Assembly (NCBI RefSeq): GCF_015689335.1
Contig: NZ_CP065053.1
Location: forward strand, 682,001 to 746,000
Direction: 5' to 3'
DNA length: 64,000 bases
DNA from: Massilia antarctica
Lineage (GTDB): Bacteria > Pseudomonadota > Gammaproteobacteria > Burkholderiales > Burkholderiaceae_D
Part shown: positions 45,813-53,599 of the stretch, piece by piece
Position numbering within the stretch: position 1 is the stretch's first letter
Layout: each line of letters opens with the position of its first letter
Translations under genes and position numbers: made by a program
The notes under the pieces: generated by a model
Seen by the model: the letters and a program-made list of their open reading frames with translations, nothing else
Databases searched by the model: none
What the model was told of the DNA's origin: nothing

Positions 45813-48077
45813 ATGGCGCTCGCCACTCGATGCCCCCATTGCAGCACGACTTTCCGGGTCGCCTCCGACCAGCTGAAGTTACGTGGGGGCATAGTGCGCT
45901 GCGGCGCCTGCAATGAAATTTTCGATGGCAACGCGGCACTGGTCGAACTCGACTCTCTGCCGCCAGCGATCCCCTCCCCTGTTGTCGAACCACCTGCCGC
46001 CCCGGCGGCGAGTGCGTTCGCCGATCCCGGCAATGCCGTGTCCACCTTGCAAATGGAGTCTGCCTTCGTTCCGGTGTGGCTCAGGCCGCAACCGGCGCAG
46101 GCACCTGTTCCCGAGCCTGAGCCTGTTCCTGAGCCTGAACCCGAGCTGGTGCATGCGCCTGAACCGGAGCCTGTCGCGGAACCGGAGCCCGAGCCGGAAC
46201 CCGCCCCGCGTACCAAGCCCTTCATTCCGCTCTCGATCGCGACCTTTGTCGAGCCCGAGGACATGTATGACGAGCCCTACGCGGCACCATACGTCGAACC
46301 CGAGCCGCCGCCCGCCGCCTGGCGCGGCAAGTCCAAGACGCCGTGGCCGACGATCGATATCGATGGCCACGAAGCATCGCCGTCAGGATCAAGCCCTGCG
46401 CCATTTCCGGTCGACATGCCGATCGATGAAGAAATCGTCGCGATTGCGCCGCCGGAAGACCTGTCCGAGCCGGAATTCGGAGAGCTGAGCTTCGACGAGC
46501 CCTTACTCGACCTGAGCTACCCGTCCGCCCAGGTGCGCGATCCGAATGCGCGCATCGAGCCGGTGTTCTTCGAGCCGGAGCGCAAGGAACCGGAATTTGT
46601 CGCGCCCTTGTTCGTGGAACCGCATTTTTCCGAGCCGACGTTCGCAGAGCCGCGCTTTGCCGAACCGGTTTTCGAGAACGGTGCCCCGGCGGTGCATGGC
46701 GTTACCGAGCCACCCGTCGCGGAACCGGTATTTGTCGCGCCTGCGCCGCTCGAACCGCCGCCAATCGCGCCTGCATTTGTCGAGGCAGTGCACGTCGAGC
46801 CGGCTCAATTCGAACTGCCGCCGATCGCGCCCGCGTTCGACGAGCCTGTCCATGCCGAACCTGAAGCCGCCGAGCCCGCGCAGTTCCTGCCGCCGCTGGC
46901 CGAGCCCGCGTTTGACGAACCTGTCCACGCCGAACCGGAAGTCGCCGAGCCTGCGCAGTTCCTGCCGCCGCTGGCCGCGCCCGCGTTCGACGAACAGGTC
47001 CATGCCGAACCCGAAGCCGCCGAGCCTGCTCCATTCCTGCCGCCGCTGGCCGAGCCCGCGTTCGACGAGCCAGTCCACGTCGAAGCGGAACTCGCCGAGC
47101 CAACCCCATTCCTGCCGCCGCTGGTCGAGCCTGCGTTCGACGAGCCAATTCACGTTGAGTCCGCCGCCCCCGAGCCAGCCCGGTTCGAGCCGCCGCATAT
47201 CGAGCCGGCCTTCGACGAACCGGTTCACGTCGAGCCGCGCGTTGCCAAACCGGCCAGGTTCGAGCCGTCGCTGGTCGAACATGCGTACGACGAGCCGGGG
47301 CACACCGTACTGGTGCTTTCCTACGCCGAAGAAACCCCGTCCCACGACGACCAGGCGCACAGCGACGCATTGCTGAACCCAAACACCGAACCGCTCGTGC
47401 GCGACCTGGAGCATGCTCCGCTGCCGCTGCTGCGCCAGTCATCGGGCGACAATCCATCGGGCGACAATCCGACGGAGAAGCCAGCCAGAAAGCCAGCGAA
47501 GAAGCCGGCCGCACCGCCACCGCCGCCGGCGCCGCCTGTCCCCGAGCCGGAGCACGACGAGCCCGATTTCCTGCGCCGCAGCCGTGAACTGGAAGAAAAA
47601 CAAGGCTCGCGCCGCATGGCGATGCTGCTCGGTTCGATCTTGCTGGCAATCCTGCTGGTGGGCCAGGGTGTCACCACCTTCCGCAACATCCTGGTGGCCA
47701 AGTTCCCTGCCATCAAGCCTGTACTCGTCTCGGCCTGCGCCACCTTGGGCTGCAAACTCGAACTGCCGGCCCAGATCGATAGCCTGAGCATCGAAACGGG
47801 CGAGTTGCAATCGCTCGGCGCCAATGCCTTCACCTTGTCGACCCTGCTGCGCAACCAGAGCGACCTGACCCAGGCCTGGCCCAACATCGAACTGGCGCTG
47901 ACCGATGGCAATGACAAGACCCTGCTGCGGCGCGTGGTGGTTCCGTCCGAATACCTGCCCAAGGGCACGGTCCCGGCCAAAGGCTTCGCGGCGCGTTCCG
48001 AACAAGCCGTCAAACTGACTTTTGAAGTAAAACAAATCAAGGCATCAGGCTACCGCATCGCCATCTTCTATCCATAA
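45813..48077 (+). CDS. Zinc-ribbon / DUF3426 membrane protein with long E/P-rich repeat
   Basis: A 754-residue protein: an N-terminal zinc ribbon (C-P-H-C and C-G-A-C at about 7-10 and 31-34, MJ0042 type), a very long Glu/Pro/Ala region (about 50-560), one membrane helix at about 600-622 (M-L-L-G-S-I-L-L-A-I-L-L-V-G) and a C-terminal DUF3426 domain outside the membrane. Relatives usually have 250-400 residues, so the linker is strongly expanded; about 336-476 contains 25-residue repeats around A-F-D-E-P-V-H-A-E-P-E. The role of the family is unknown. Confidence 0.85.
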   Translation: MALATRCPHCSTTFRVASDQLKLRGGIVRCGACNEIFDGNAALVELDSLPPAIPSPVVEPPAAPAASAFADPGNAVSTLQMESAFVPVWLRPQPAQAPVPEPEPVPEPEPELVHAPEPEPVAEPEPEPEPAPRTKPFIPLSIATFVEPEDMYDEPYAAPYVEPEPPPAAWRGKSKTPWPTIDIDGHEASPSGSSPAPFPVDMPIDEEIVAIAPPEDLSEPEFGELSFDEPLLDLSYPSAQVRDPNARIEPVFFEPERKEPEFVAPLFVEPHFSEPTFAEPRFAEPVFENGAPAVHGVTEPPVAEPVFVAPAPLEPPPIAPAFVEAVHVEPAQFELPPIAPAFDEPVHAEPEAAEPAQFLPPLAEPAFDEPVHAEPEVAEPAQFLPPLAAPAFDEQVHAEPEAAEPAPFLPPLAEPAFDEPVHVEAELAEPTPFLPPLVEPAFDEPIHVESAAPEPARFEPPHIEPAFDEPVHVEPRVAKPARFEPSLVEHAYDEPGHTVLVLSYAEETPSHDDQAHSDALLNPNTEPLVRDLEHAPLPLLRQSSGDNPSGDNPTEKPARKPAKKPAAPPPPPAPPVPEPEHDEPDFLRRSRELEEKQGSRRMAMLLGSILLAILLVGQGVTTFRNILVAKFPAIKPVLVSACATLGCKLELPAQIDSLSIETGELQSLGANAFTLSTLLRNQSDLTQAWPNIELALTDGNDKTLLRRVVVPSEYLPKGTVPAKGFAARSEQAVKLTFEVKQIKASGYRIAIFYP
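46800..47260 (+). repeat. 75-bp in-frame repeats in the DUF3426 gene
   Basis: About five to six tandem 75-base units encode a 25-residue motif containing F-D-E-P-V-H-A-E-P and A-Q-F-L-P-P-L. The first three units are the most alike; later ones have diverged. Confidence 0.75.
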
Positions 48078-48087
48078 GGGACCATTC

Positions 48088-49026
48088 ATGACCAAGACTA
48101 CATTGATCTGCGGATCGCTCGCATTCGACAAGATCATGCAATACAACGGCCGTTTCGGCGAAACACTTCTGGCCGACCAACTGCACAAGGTCAATGTCTC
48201 CTTCCTGGTCCCCACCTTGCGCACCGAATACGGCGGCTGCTCGGCCAACATTGCCTACAATCTCAAGATGCTGGGCGGCGAACCGCTGATCATGGCCGCG
48301 ATCGGCCAGGATGGCGGCGAATACCTGGAACGCTTCGAAAAGCTCGGCATCGAGACGCGCGCGATCCGCAAGATCGCCCACTCGTACACCGCGCAATGCT
48401 TCGTCACGGCCGACCTCGACAACAACCAGATCAACGCCTTCCACCCGGGCGCGATGGAATTCGCGCATGAAAACAATGTCGGCGACCAGGGCGAGCTGCG
48501 CGTGGCCATCATCGCGCCGGACGGGCGTGGCGGCATGCTCAAGCACGCGCGCGACTGCGCGGAGCTAAAAGTGCCGTTCATGTTCGACCCGGGCCAGCAA
48601 TTGCCGATGTTCAGCGGCGACGAATTAATCGAATTCATCAACCAGGCGACCTATGTGGCGGCCAACGACTACGAATTCGAGATGCTGATGGACCGCACGG
48701 GCCTGACCCTGCCCGACATTGCTGGCCGCCTGGAAGCGCTGATCGTCACGCGCGGCGAAAAGGGATCGGAGATTTACACCGGCGGCAAGCGCCATGAGAT
48801 TCCCTGCGTGCAAGCGGCGGCGGTGGTCGACCCGACCGGTTGCGGCGACGCCTACCGCGCCGGGCTACTGTTCGGCATCACGAACGATCTCGACTGGCCA
48901 GCCACAGGCCGCCTGGCGAGCCTGATGGGCGCGATCAAGATTGCCCACCAGGGCGGGCAGAACCACGTCGTCACGGCCGCCCAGATCGCCGACAAGTTCG
49001 AAGCCGAGTTCGGCTACCGCTACTAA
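48088..49026 (+). CDS. PfkB-family carbohydrate/adenosine kinase
   Basis: A 312-residue ribokinase-fold kinase. The N-terminal G-S-L-A-F-D and G-G-x-x-A-N substrate motifs are present (Y-G-G-C-S-A-N-I-A-Y-N), and the ATP/catalytic motif D-P-T-G-C-G-D-A-Y-R-A-G begins at 248 with catalytic D254. Homologues beside DUF3426 genes in beta-proteobacteria are often called adenosine kinase-like; the substrate is unproven. Confidence 0.88.
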   Translation: MTKTTLICGSLAFDKIMQYNGRFGETLLADQLHKVNVSFLVPTLRTEYGGCSANIAYNLKMLGGEPLIMAAIGQDGGEYLERFEKLGIETRAIRKIAHSYTAQCFVTADLDNNQINAFHPGAMEFAHENNVGDQGELRVAIIAPDGRGGMLKHARDCAELKVPFMFDPGQQLPMFSGDELIEFINQATYVAANDYEFEMLMDRTGLTLPDIAGRLEALIVTRGEKGSEIYTGGKRHEIPCVQAAAVVDPTGCGDAYRAGLLFGITNDLDWPATGRLASLMGAIKIAHQGGQNHVVTAAQIADKFEAEFGYRY

Positions 49027-49032
49027 ATTCCC

Positions 49033-49061
49033 ACAACCGGGGTCTGACCTCTGTTTAGAAA
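49033..49061. repeat. Palindromic repeat half-copy
   Basis: A copy of the element whose core is CCGGGGTCTGACCTC followed by TGTTTAGAAA. Other copies: 49209-49227 (cut by the IS), 50642-50687 (full palindrome) and 50698-50729 (reverse half). Confidence 0.7.
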
Positions 49062-49203
49062 TTAGTTGCTCTACTTCAGCATTATCCGCGCGACCTGCTC
49101 CGGCATCATGGTCGCCGGCACCACTTCGACCAGCTTGCGCCTGTTAATCAGGCCGGGCGTGGTCGTGAGTGCACTTTTCGGTACGCCCAATTCTCCCGAT
49201 AAT
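49062..49203 (-). pseudogene. Duplicated 3' fragment of the DUF167 gene
   Basis: On the minus strand this reads L-S-G-E-L-G-V-P-K-S-A-L-T-T-T-P-G-L, then R-R-K-L-V-E-V-V-P-A-T, and ends R-I-M-L-K-stop. It matches the last 45 or so residues of the DUF167 protein at 50731-51042 but with an early TAG in place of the glutamine codon and several substitutions. It lacks the 5' half, so it is a remnant. Confidence 0.8.
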
Positions 49204-49227
49204 AGAAACACAACCGGGGTCTGACCT

Positions 49228-50641
49228 TAATGCCGTTAAGTTAAGCCCTTGACTGTCGCTTCTTGTAAACAAGTTCCAGAAGTGTTAACGTCTGGAACTA
49301 TGTTCTCAGATGCCCTCTCTCTTGCCATTGACCTCCCGCGATTTCCTCCAGATTGGAGGCGACTGGGTAAGGAATTACCGTACGAATGGATTGAAGCTGC
49401 CCTCGAAGCGAAAGGCAAAGCCAGTATCCGTCGGCGCCGCCTTCCTGCACAGCAAGTGGTGTGGCTAGTCATCGCTTTGGCCCTGTATCGCCATCTGTCT
49501 GTCAAAGAAGTACTCGATGACTTGGACTTGGCACTCCCGGAATTGGAAGGTGCCTGCTTAACCGCCAGCGCGGCCTGCCAGGCGCGCCAGCGGCTTGGGC
49601 CCGAACCACTGCGTTGGCTGTTTGAATGCTCGGCCCAGGCATGGAGTGAGGAAGATCACTCAGCCTATTTGTTTCACGGGATGAGTCTTTTTGCCATGGA
49701 TGGCACGACCTTGCGTCTTGCCGAGAGCGAGGCCAACCGCGCGCACTTCGGCGCCCAGAAATATGCCAAAGGGAGTGTGGCGAGTTACCCACAAGCGAAG
49801 GGTGTCACACTGACCGCCGTACCGACGCATCTGATCCTCGATGCCCGTTTCGGGCCCTACGCGACGAGTGAAGCGAGCTTCGCCAAGGAGTTGATCGCAA
49901 GCGTGCCGGACAGCTCCCTCACCGTCTTCGATGCAGGCTTTCTGTCAGCAGAAATCCTGTGCAATTTGGCTGGGCAGGGACATTGTCGTCACTATCTGAT
50001 TCCGGCAAAGAGTAATACGCGCTGGAAGTTAATAGAGGGAACAGTGGAAGATGGGCTTGTTGAGATGGAGGTGTCCGACTCGGCCATGCGCAAGGATCCG
50101 ACGCTGCTCGCTTCGTGGCGTGCCCGCGCGGTGCGCATAGGTGACGGCACCGGCGAGTTGAAATATGTACTCACCTCGCTCACCGATAAAAAAGCCATCA
50201 CAGCCAAGCAGATCGTCGACTGCTACTGGCGCCGCTGGGCGATCGAGACGAGTTATCGCGAAATCAAGCAGACCATGCTGGGATCAGCGCATACCTTACG
50301 CAGCATGACAGTCGACGGGACGATGCAGGAAATCTGGGGCGCGCTCATCGCCTACAATTTGTTGCGAATTGAAATCGCCAAGGCTGCTCTCGAAGCGAAG
50401 TGCCAGCCTACCGACATCAGCTTCGTGCTGGCACTGCACACAATTCAATATGAGCTGCTCATCGCCGCAGCAACGCAGGCGCAAGGAAAACTCCCCGCCA
50501 CCTTGAAACGTCTGCGGGAGCGGCTCGTGCTTGATCTGAAGACTCATCGACCCGGTCGAAAATTCGACCGGGTCGTAAAAGCGAAAGCCCAGAGATATCC
50601 GGTCACCAGATTGAAGTCAAGCGCTTAACTTAACGGCATTA
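49228..50641 (+). mobile_element. IS4-family insertion sequence, apparently complete
   Basis: 1414 bp. Terminal inverted repeats begin TAATGCCGTTAAGTTAAG at both ends and extend, with one mismatch, to about 25 bp. Both sides are flanked by the same 11-bp sequence GGGTCTGACCT (49217-49227 and 50642-50652), the target duplication expected of IS4 relatives. It holds one transposase gene and has landed in a palindromic intergenic repeat. Confidence 0.92.
49300..50628 (+). CDS. IS4-family transposase
   Basis: 442 residues, intact. It has an IS4 N-terminal domain (FSDALSLAIDLPRFPPDW onward) and a DDE core: D134 in M-D-G-T-T, D211 in F-D-A-G-F and E321 in Y-R-E-I-K-Q, the last within the Y-(2)-R-(3)-E-(6)-K region. 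ATG 49300 was preferred over the TTG at 49249. Codon use is less GC-biased than in the neighbours, consistent with recent arrival. Confidence 0.93.
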   Translation: MFSDALSLAIDLPRFPPDWRRLGKELPYEWIEAALEAKGKASIRRRRLPAQQVVWLVIALALYRHLSVKEVLDDLDLALPELEGACLTASAACQARQRLGPEPLRWLFECSAQAWSEEDHSAYLFHGMSLFAMDGTTLRLAESEANRAHFGAQKYAKGSVASYPQAKGVTLTAVPTHLILDARFGPYATSEASFAKELIASVPDSSLTVFDAGFLSAEILCNLAGQGHCRHYLIPAKSNTRWKLIEGTVEDGLVEMEVSDSAMRKDPTLLASWRARAVRIGDGTGELKYVLTSLTDKKAITAKQIVDCYWRRWAIETSYREIKQTMLGSAHTLRSMTVDGTMQEIWGALIAYNLLRIEIAKAALEAKCQPTDISFVLALHTIQYELLIAAATQAQGKLPATLKRLRERLVLDLKTHRPGRKFDRVVKAKAQRYPVTRLKSSA

Positions 50642-50687
50642 GGGTCTGACCTCTGTTTAGAAAGATTTCTAATCGGAGGTCAGACCC
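50642..50687. repeat. Palindromic intergenic repeat, full copy
   Basis: Two 22-base arms, beginning GGGTCTGACCTC and ending GAGGTCAGACCC, are separated by two bases and differ at three positions. A further reverse half-copy (50698-50729) follows, ending two bases before the DUF167 stop. It may form a hairpin at the 3' end of yggT-DUF167 mRNA. Confidence 0.75.
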
Positions 50688-50730
50688 CGGTCGTTTGAAA
50701 GATTTCTAATCAGAGGTCAGACCCCGGTTG

Positions 50731-51042
50731 TTAGTTGCTTTGCTTCAGCAGTATCCGTGCGGCTTGCCCCGGGGTCAGGGTCGCCGATACCACCTCGACC
50801 AGCTTGCGCTTGCTGGTCAGCCCGTGCGTGATGGTGAGCGCACTTTTGGGTACGCCCAGCTCTCCCGAGAGATATTTGATCAGGGCCTCGTTGGCCCTGC
50901 CTTCGATCGGCTGCGCCTGCAGCTTGAGCTTGAGCGAATCGCCCAGCACGCCGATCACTTCGGTCTTCTTGGCGTTCGGCGTGATCTGTACCGCCAGCCG
51001 AATGCCGCGCGGCTGCGCCGAACACCAGGCCTGCTCCATCAA
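50731..51042 (-). CDS. DUF167 (YggU) family protein
   Basis: 103 residues: I-T-P-N-A-K-K-T-E-V at about 20-29, V-Q-P-like Q-A-Q-P-I-E-G-R-A-N-E-A and the C-terminal L-T-P-G-Q-A-A-R-I. A small cytoplasmic protein of unknown function that nearly always follows yggT, as here; the start overlaps the yggT stop by four bases. Confidence 0.88.
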   Translation of the reverse strand: MMEQAWCSAQPRGIRLAVQITPNAKKTEVIGVLGDSLKLKLQAQPIEGRANEALIKYLSGELGVPKSALTITHGLTSKRKLVEVVSATLTPGQAARILLKQSN

Positions 51043-51578
51043 GCCAGCACGTAGGGAGGAAAGATCTCCCTGACCAGCATCAGGATGATCTGCAGCAGGA
51101 TCAGCAGCACCAGCATCGAGAAGTCGACCCCGCCCAGCGGCGGTACGACGCGGCGTAGATGACGCAGCAAGGGCTCGTTCAGGGCGCGCACGAACGGCGC
51201 CAGCGGCGCGTGCGGATTGACCCAGCTGAACACGCCCTCGAGAATCAGCAGCGCCATCAGGCCGTAAATCATCCAGGTAATAAAGCGGTACAGGACTTTC
51301 ACGGCGACCATTTCGCCCGTGAAGCCAATCAGGAAGTACAAGGTGGTCGCTAGACCGACGACGAGCAGGGCGCCAATCAGGCTGGCCCAGTCGTACCCAC
51401 CCACGCCAGGCACCATGCGCCGCATCGGCTTGACCAGCCAGTCGGTCAGGGTAAAGGTGAATTGCGCCACCGAGGCCGGTGGACGTACCCGGATCGCCTG
51501 CATCCAGAAACGCAGCAACAGGGCGCCGCCCAAAATCGTGGCGACCGTGTCGACAATCAAATAAACAATACTGAGCAC
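51039..51578 (-). CDS. yggT: YggT family integral membrane protein
   Basis: 179 residues with two YGGT repeats, each ending in a pattern such as P-M-R-R-M-V-P-G-V-G-G-Y-D and H-L-R-R-V-V-P-P-L-G-G-V-D, and four to five membrane helices. The start is GTG 51578 with GGAG upstream. YggT proteins are linked to osmotic tolerance and septum/plastid division homologues, but the mechanism is open. Confidence 0.9.
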   Translation of the reverse strand: MLSIVYLIVDTVATILGGALLLRFWMQAIRVRPPASVAQFTFTLTDWLVKPMRRMVPGVGGYDWASLIGALLVVGLATTLYFLIGFTGEMVAVKVLYRFITWMIYGLMALLILEGVFSWVNPHAPLAPFVRALNEPLLRHLRRVVPPLGGVDFSMLVLLILLQIILMLVREIFPPYVLA

Positions 51579-51589
51579 GGAGTCTCCTT

Positions 51590-51627
51590 AAAAAAAAACC
51601 GCTGTGTGATACGAGTCACACAGCGGT
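51590..51627 (-). terminator. Rho-independent terminator of the histone-like gene
   Basis: ACCGCTGTGTGA (51598-51609) pairs perfectly with TCACACAGCGGT (51616-51627); on the minus strand it is followed by eight or more T residues. It lies 29 bases past the histone-like gene stop and upstream of yggT. Confidence 0.9.
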
Positions 51628-51656
51628 ATTTTGCCTGATCCAGGCCCAACTGCCTG

Positions 51657-52643
51657 TTACGGACGGCTGCTGGTCGGGAAAGGCCATGCTGCTGCCGGAG
51701 CCAACACAGTTTTCGCCGCTGGGGCCGGAGCCGGTGCTGCCACTGCTGCTGGTGCAGGAGTTGCCAGCTTCGATGCCGCGTCGGTTTTCGGCGCAGCTGC
51801 CTTCTTCGGCGGTCCCGCCTTCTTTACAACCGGCTTGGCTGCCGCAACGACAGGAGCTGCCGCTGGCGCCGCTGCTGGCTTGGCTGCTGGCTTCGCCGCA
51901 GCCTTAACCGGCTTTTTTGCTGCTGGCTTAGCCGCCACCTTTTTTGCTGCTGGCTTTGCTGCTGCTTTCGCTGCTGGCTTTGCTGCTGCTTTAGTTACTG
52001 CTGGTTTTTTGGCGGTCGACGTCGCTGCTGCTTTTTTGGCGGCTGGCTTGGCTGCGGCTTTGCTGGCTGCTGGCTTGGCTGCCGCTTTTTTGGCGACAGG
52101 CTTGGCGGCCGATTTAGCTGCGGCTTTTTTCGCTACCGGCTTGGCTGCCGACTTGGCTGCTGGCTTGGCCGACGACTTCGCTGCGGCTTTTTTCGCTGCT
52201 GGCTTCGCTGCTGCCTTCTTCGCTACCGGCTTGGCCGCGGCTTTTGCCTTGGCTGCTGGTTTGGCTGCCGCTTTTTTGGCGACTGGCTTGGCTGCTGCTT
52301 TTTTGGCGACTGGCTTGGCTGCTGCTTTCTTCGCTACCGGCTTGGCTGCCGACTTCGCTGCCGACTTGGCGACTGGCTTGGCGGCGGTTTTTGCTGCGGC
52401 TTTTTTCGCTACTGGCTTCGCTGCTGGCTTGGCTGCGGCTTTTTTCGCTGCTGGCTTTGCTGCTGGCTTGGCTGCGGTTTTCGCTGCGGCCTTTTTCGCT
52501 GCCGGCTTGGCTGCAGGTTTGGCTGCGGCTTTCGTGGCTGGCTTGGCTGCGGCTGCTTTCGCGGCGACTTTCTTCACTGGTTTCTCGGCAGCGGCTTTCG
52601 CGACTGGTTTCTTTACTGCGGGTTTCTTAGCGGCTGTTGCCAT
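51657..52643 (-). CDS. Histone H1-like (AlgP-type) Lys/Ala/Pro repeat protein
   Basis: 328 residues made almost wholly of A-A-K-P, K-K-A-A-A-K-P and V-A-K-K-A-A units, strongly basic, without hydrophobic core or cysteines. Such H1-like proteins bind DNA and RNA unspecifically; AlgP in Pseudomonas affects alginate expression. The last 60 residues are less basic (Ala/Pro). The DNA is highly repetitive, so its length may vary between isolates or assemblies. It has its own terminator. Confidence 0.88.
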   Translation of the reverse strand: MATAAKKPAVKKPVAKAAAEKPVKKVAAKAAAAKPATKAAAKPAAKPAAKKAAAKTAAKPAAKPAAKKAAAKPAAKPVAKKAAAKTAAKPVAKSAAKSAAKPVAKKAAAKPVAKKAAAKPVAKKAAAKPAAKAKAAAKPVAKKAAAKPAAKKAAAKSSAKPAAKSAAKPVAKKAAAKSAAKPVAKKAAAKPAASKAAAKPAAKKAAATSTAKKPAVTKAAAKPAAKAAAKPAAKKVAAKPAAKKPVKAAAKPAAKPAAAPAAAPVVAAAKPVVKKAGPPKKAAAPKTDAASKLATPAPAAVAAPAPAPAAKTVLAPAAAWPFPTSSRP

Positions 52644-52903
52644 TTGGGTTCTCCTTCATCTGCGATGGGAAAAAATCACGCTACAAGATGTAAAACCCGT
52701 CCGACCCGTAACTGGAGGTCAGGCGAATTATTCATCGGCACAAACGTGATCGTGTTTATGCTAATGAATTCGGCACCAGCTGAACTGCTGCAACTCCTCA
52801 AGTTTGCAGCGCTTCAGCTATAGTCGTTTCTGAAAACAGAGACGACGGATACGGTGTTCATGGTTCGCTGTCCACATCCAAAAGCCCACAACCGTAAAAG
52901 AAA

Positions 52904-52941
52904 AAGCCGCCATGCCTGAACCGGATCAGGCAGTGCGGCTT
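52904..52941 (-). terminator. Orphan Rho-independent terminator
   Basis: AAGCCGC..TGCCTGA pairs with TCAGGCA..GCGGCTT (two mismatches in the middle) around a six-base loop. On the minus strand the stem is followed by a T-rich tail (TTTTTCTTTT). No known minus-strand gene ends nearby, so it probably ends an unannotated transcript from 52950-53590. Confidence 0.7.
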
Positions 52942-52957
52942 TGTCTTTTGCAGAAGT

Positions 52958-53038
52958 TTAAGCACATATCTGTTGAATCAGCGTCCCATTTTGATCGATG
53001 ATTTTGTCGTCGCGCGCGGCTTGCATCTTCGCGTTCAC
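52958..53038 (-). CDS. Possible small protein of 22-26 residues
   Basis: A short frame directly upstream of the orphan terminator. From GTG 53038 it reads V-N-A-K-M-Q-A-A-R-D-D-K-I-I-D-Q and ends I-Q-Q-I-C-A; an internal ATG at 53026 gives 22 residues. No clear ribosome site is visible. It could be a leader or chance; its only support is position before a terminator. Confidence 0.2.
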   Translation of the reverse strand: MNAKMQAARDDKIIDQNGTLIQQICA

Positions 53039-53599
53039 GTTTTGACAAATTCAATCACGTAAAGTACACGAAAACCTTGTCAGTGCGCAACTGGCACACA
53101 GCATTTGTTTGACTTTTTTTTTCGCGCGGCGCACGCGTGCCTGCGTGATCGTCATGCGCGGCGCGGCGCCAATGCGCGCGGCGCGTCGGCGCGCGTGCTC
53201 TCGACGCGGCCCTGAAACTGCGGGCGCGCGTGCGTGGTCAACGCAGACATGCCGTACCTAAAGGCGCTATGCCTTGCGCGACGCTGCCGGCGCGCGCAAC
53301 GCCGGCAGCACCAGCGACATGCGGCGCGCCTGCGCGCGGCGCGCGGCGAGGTGCGCGGCGTCGAATGCGCCAATGGCAGTGCGACGCGCACAGCGCGTGC
53401 TGTTCGTTGCTGCTGCGAGACGCATTCGCGCTGATGCGCACGCAATGTCCGCATCCGCGCGAGCGTGCCGTCTCTTGAGGTAAACAGTTTTGCTGCGCCG
53501 CGCCGCCACTTGTCGCGTGCGCTCTTGTGCCGGATGTGACGCCGGCATAGCATCGCTTCAGGCGCCGCGTGGCGACCACAACAAGACAGGAGAAGATCA

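Larger units (their letters stand above)
52644..53599. other. 956-bp region without a convincing protein gene
   Basis: Contents: upstream region of the histone-like gene; a small hairpin at 52823-52846 (GTCGTTTCTG / CAGAGACGAC); a terminator hairpin at 52904-52941 strongest for the minus strand; a 26-codon minus-strand frame 52958-53038; AT-richer sequence to about 53110; then a GCGC-dense block to about 53560. Longer open frames in the last part encode Arg/Ala/Cys-rich sequence without any fold signal and were rejected as genes. Confidence 0.6.

Noticed and set aside
51657..52643. Low-complexity DNA as an artefact rather than a gene
   Set aside because: One frame is open for 328 codons with a consistent basic A/K/P pattern, a start with normal spacing and a strong terminator, matching the H1-like family.
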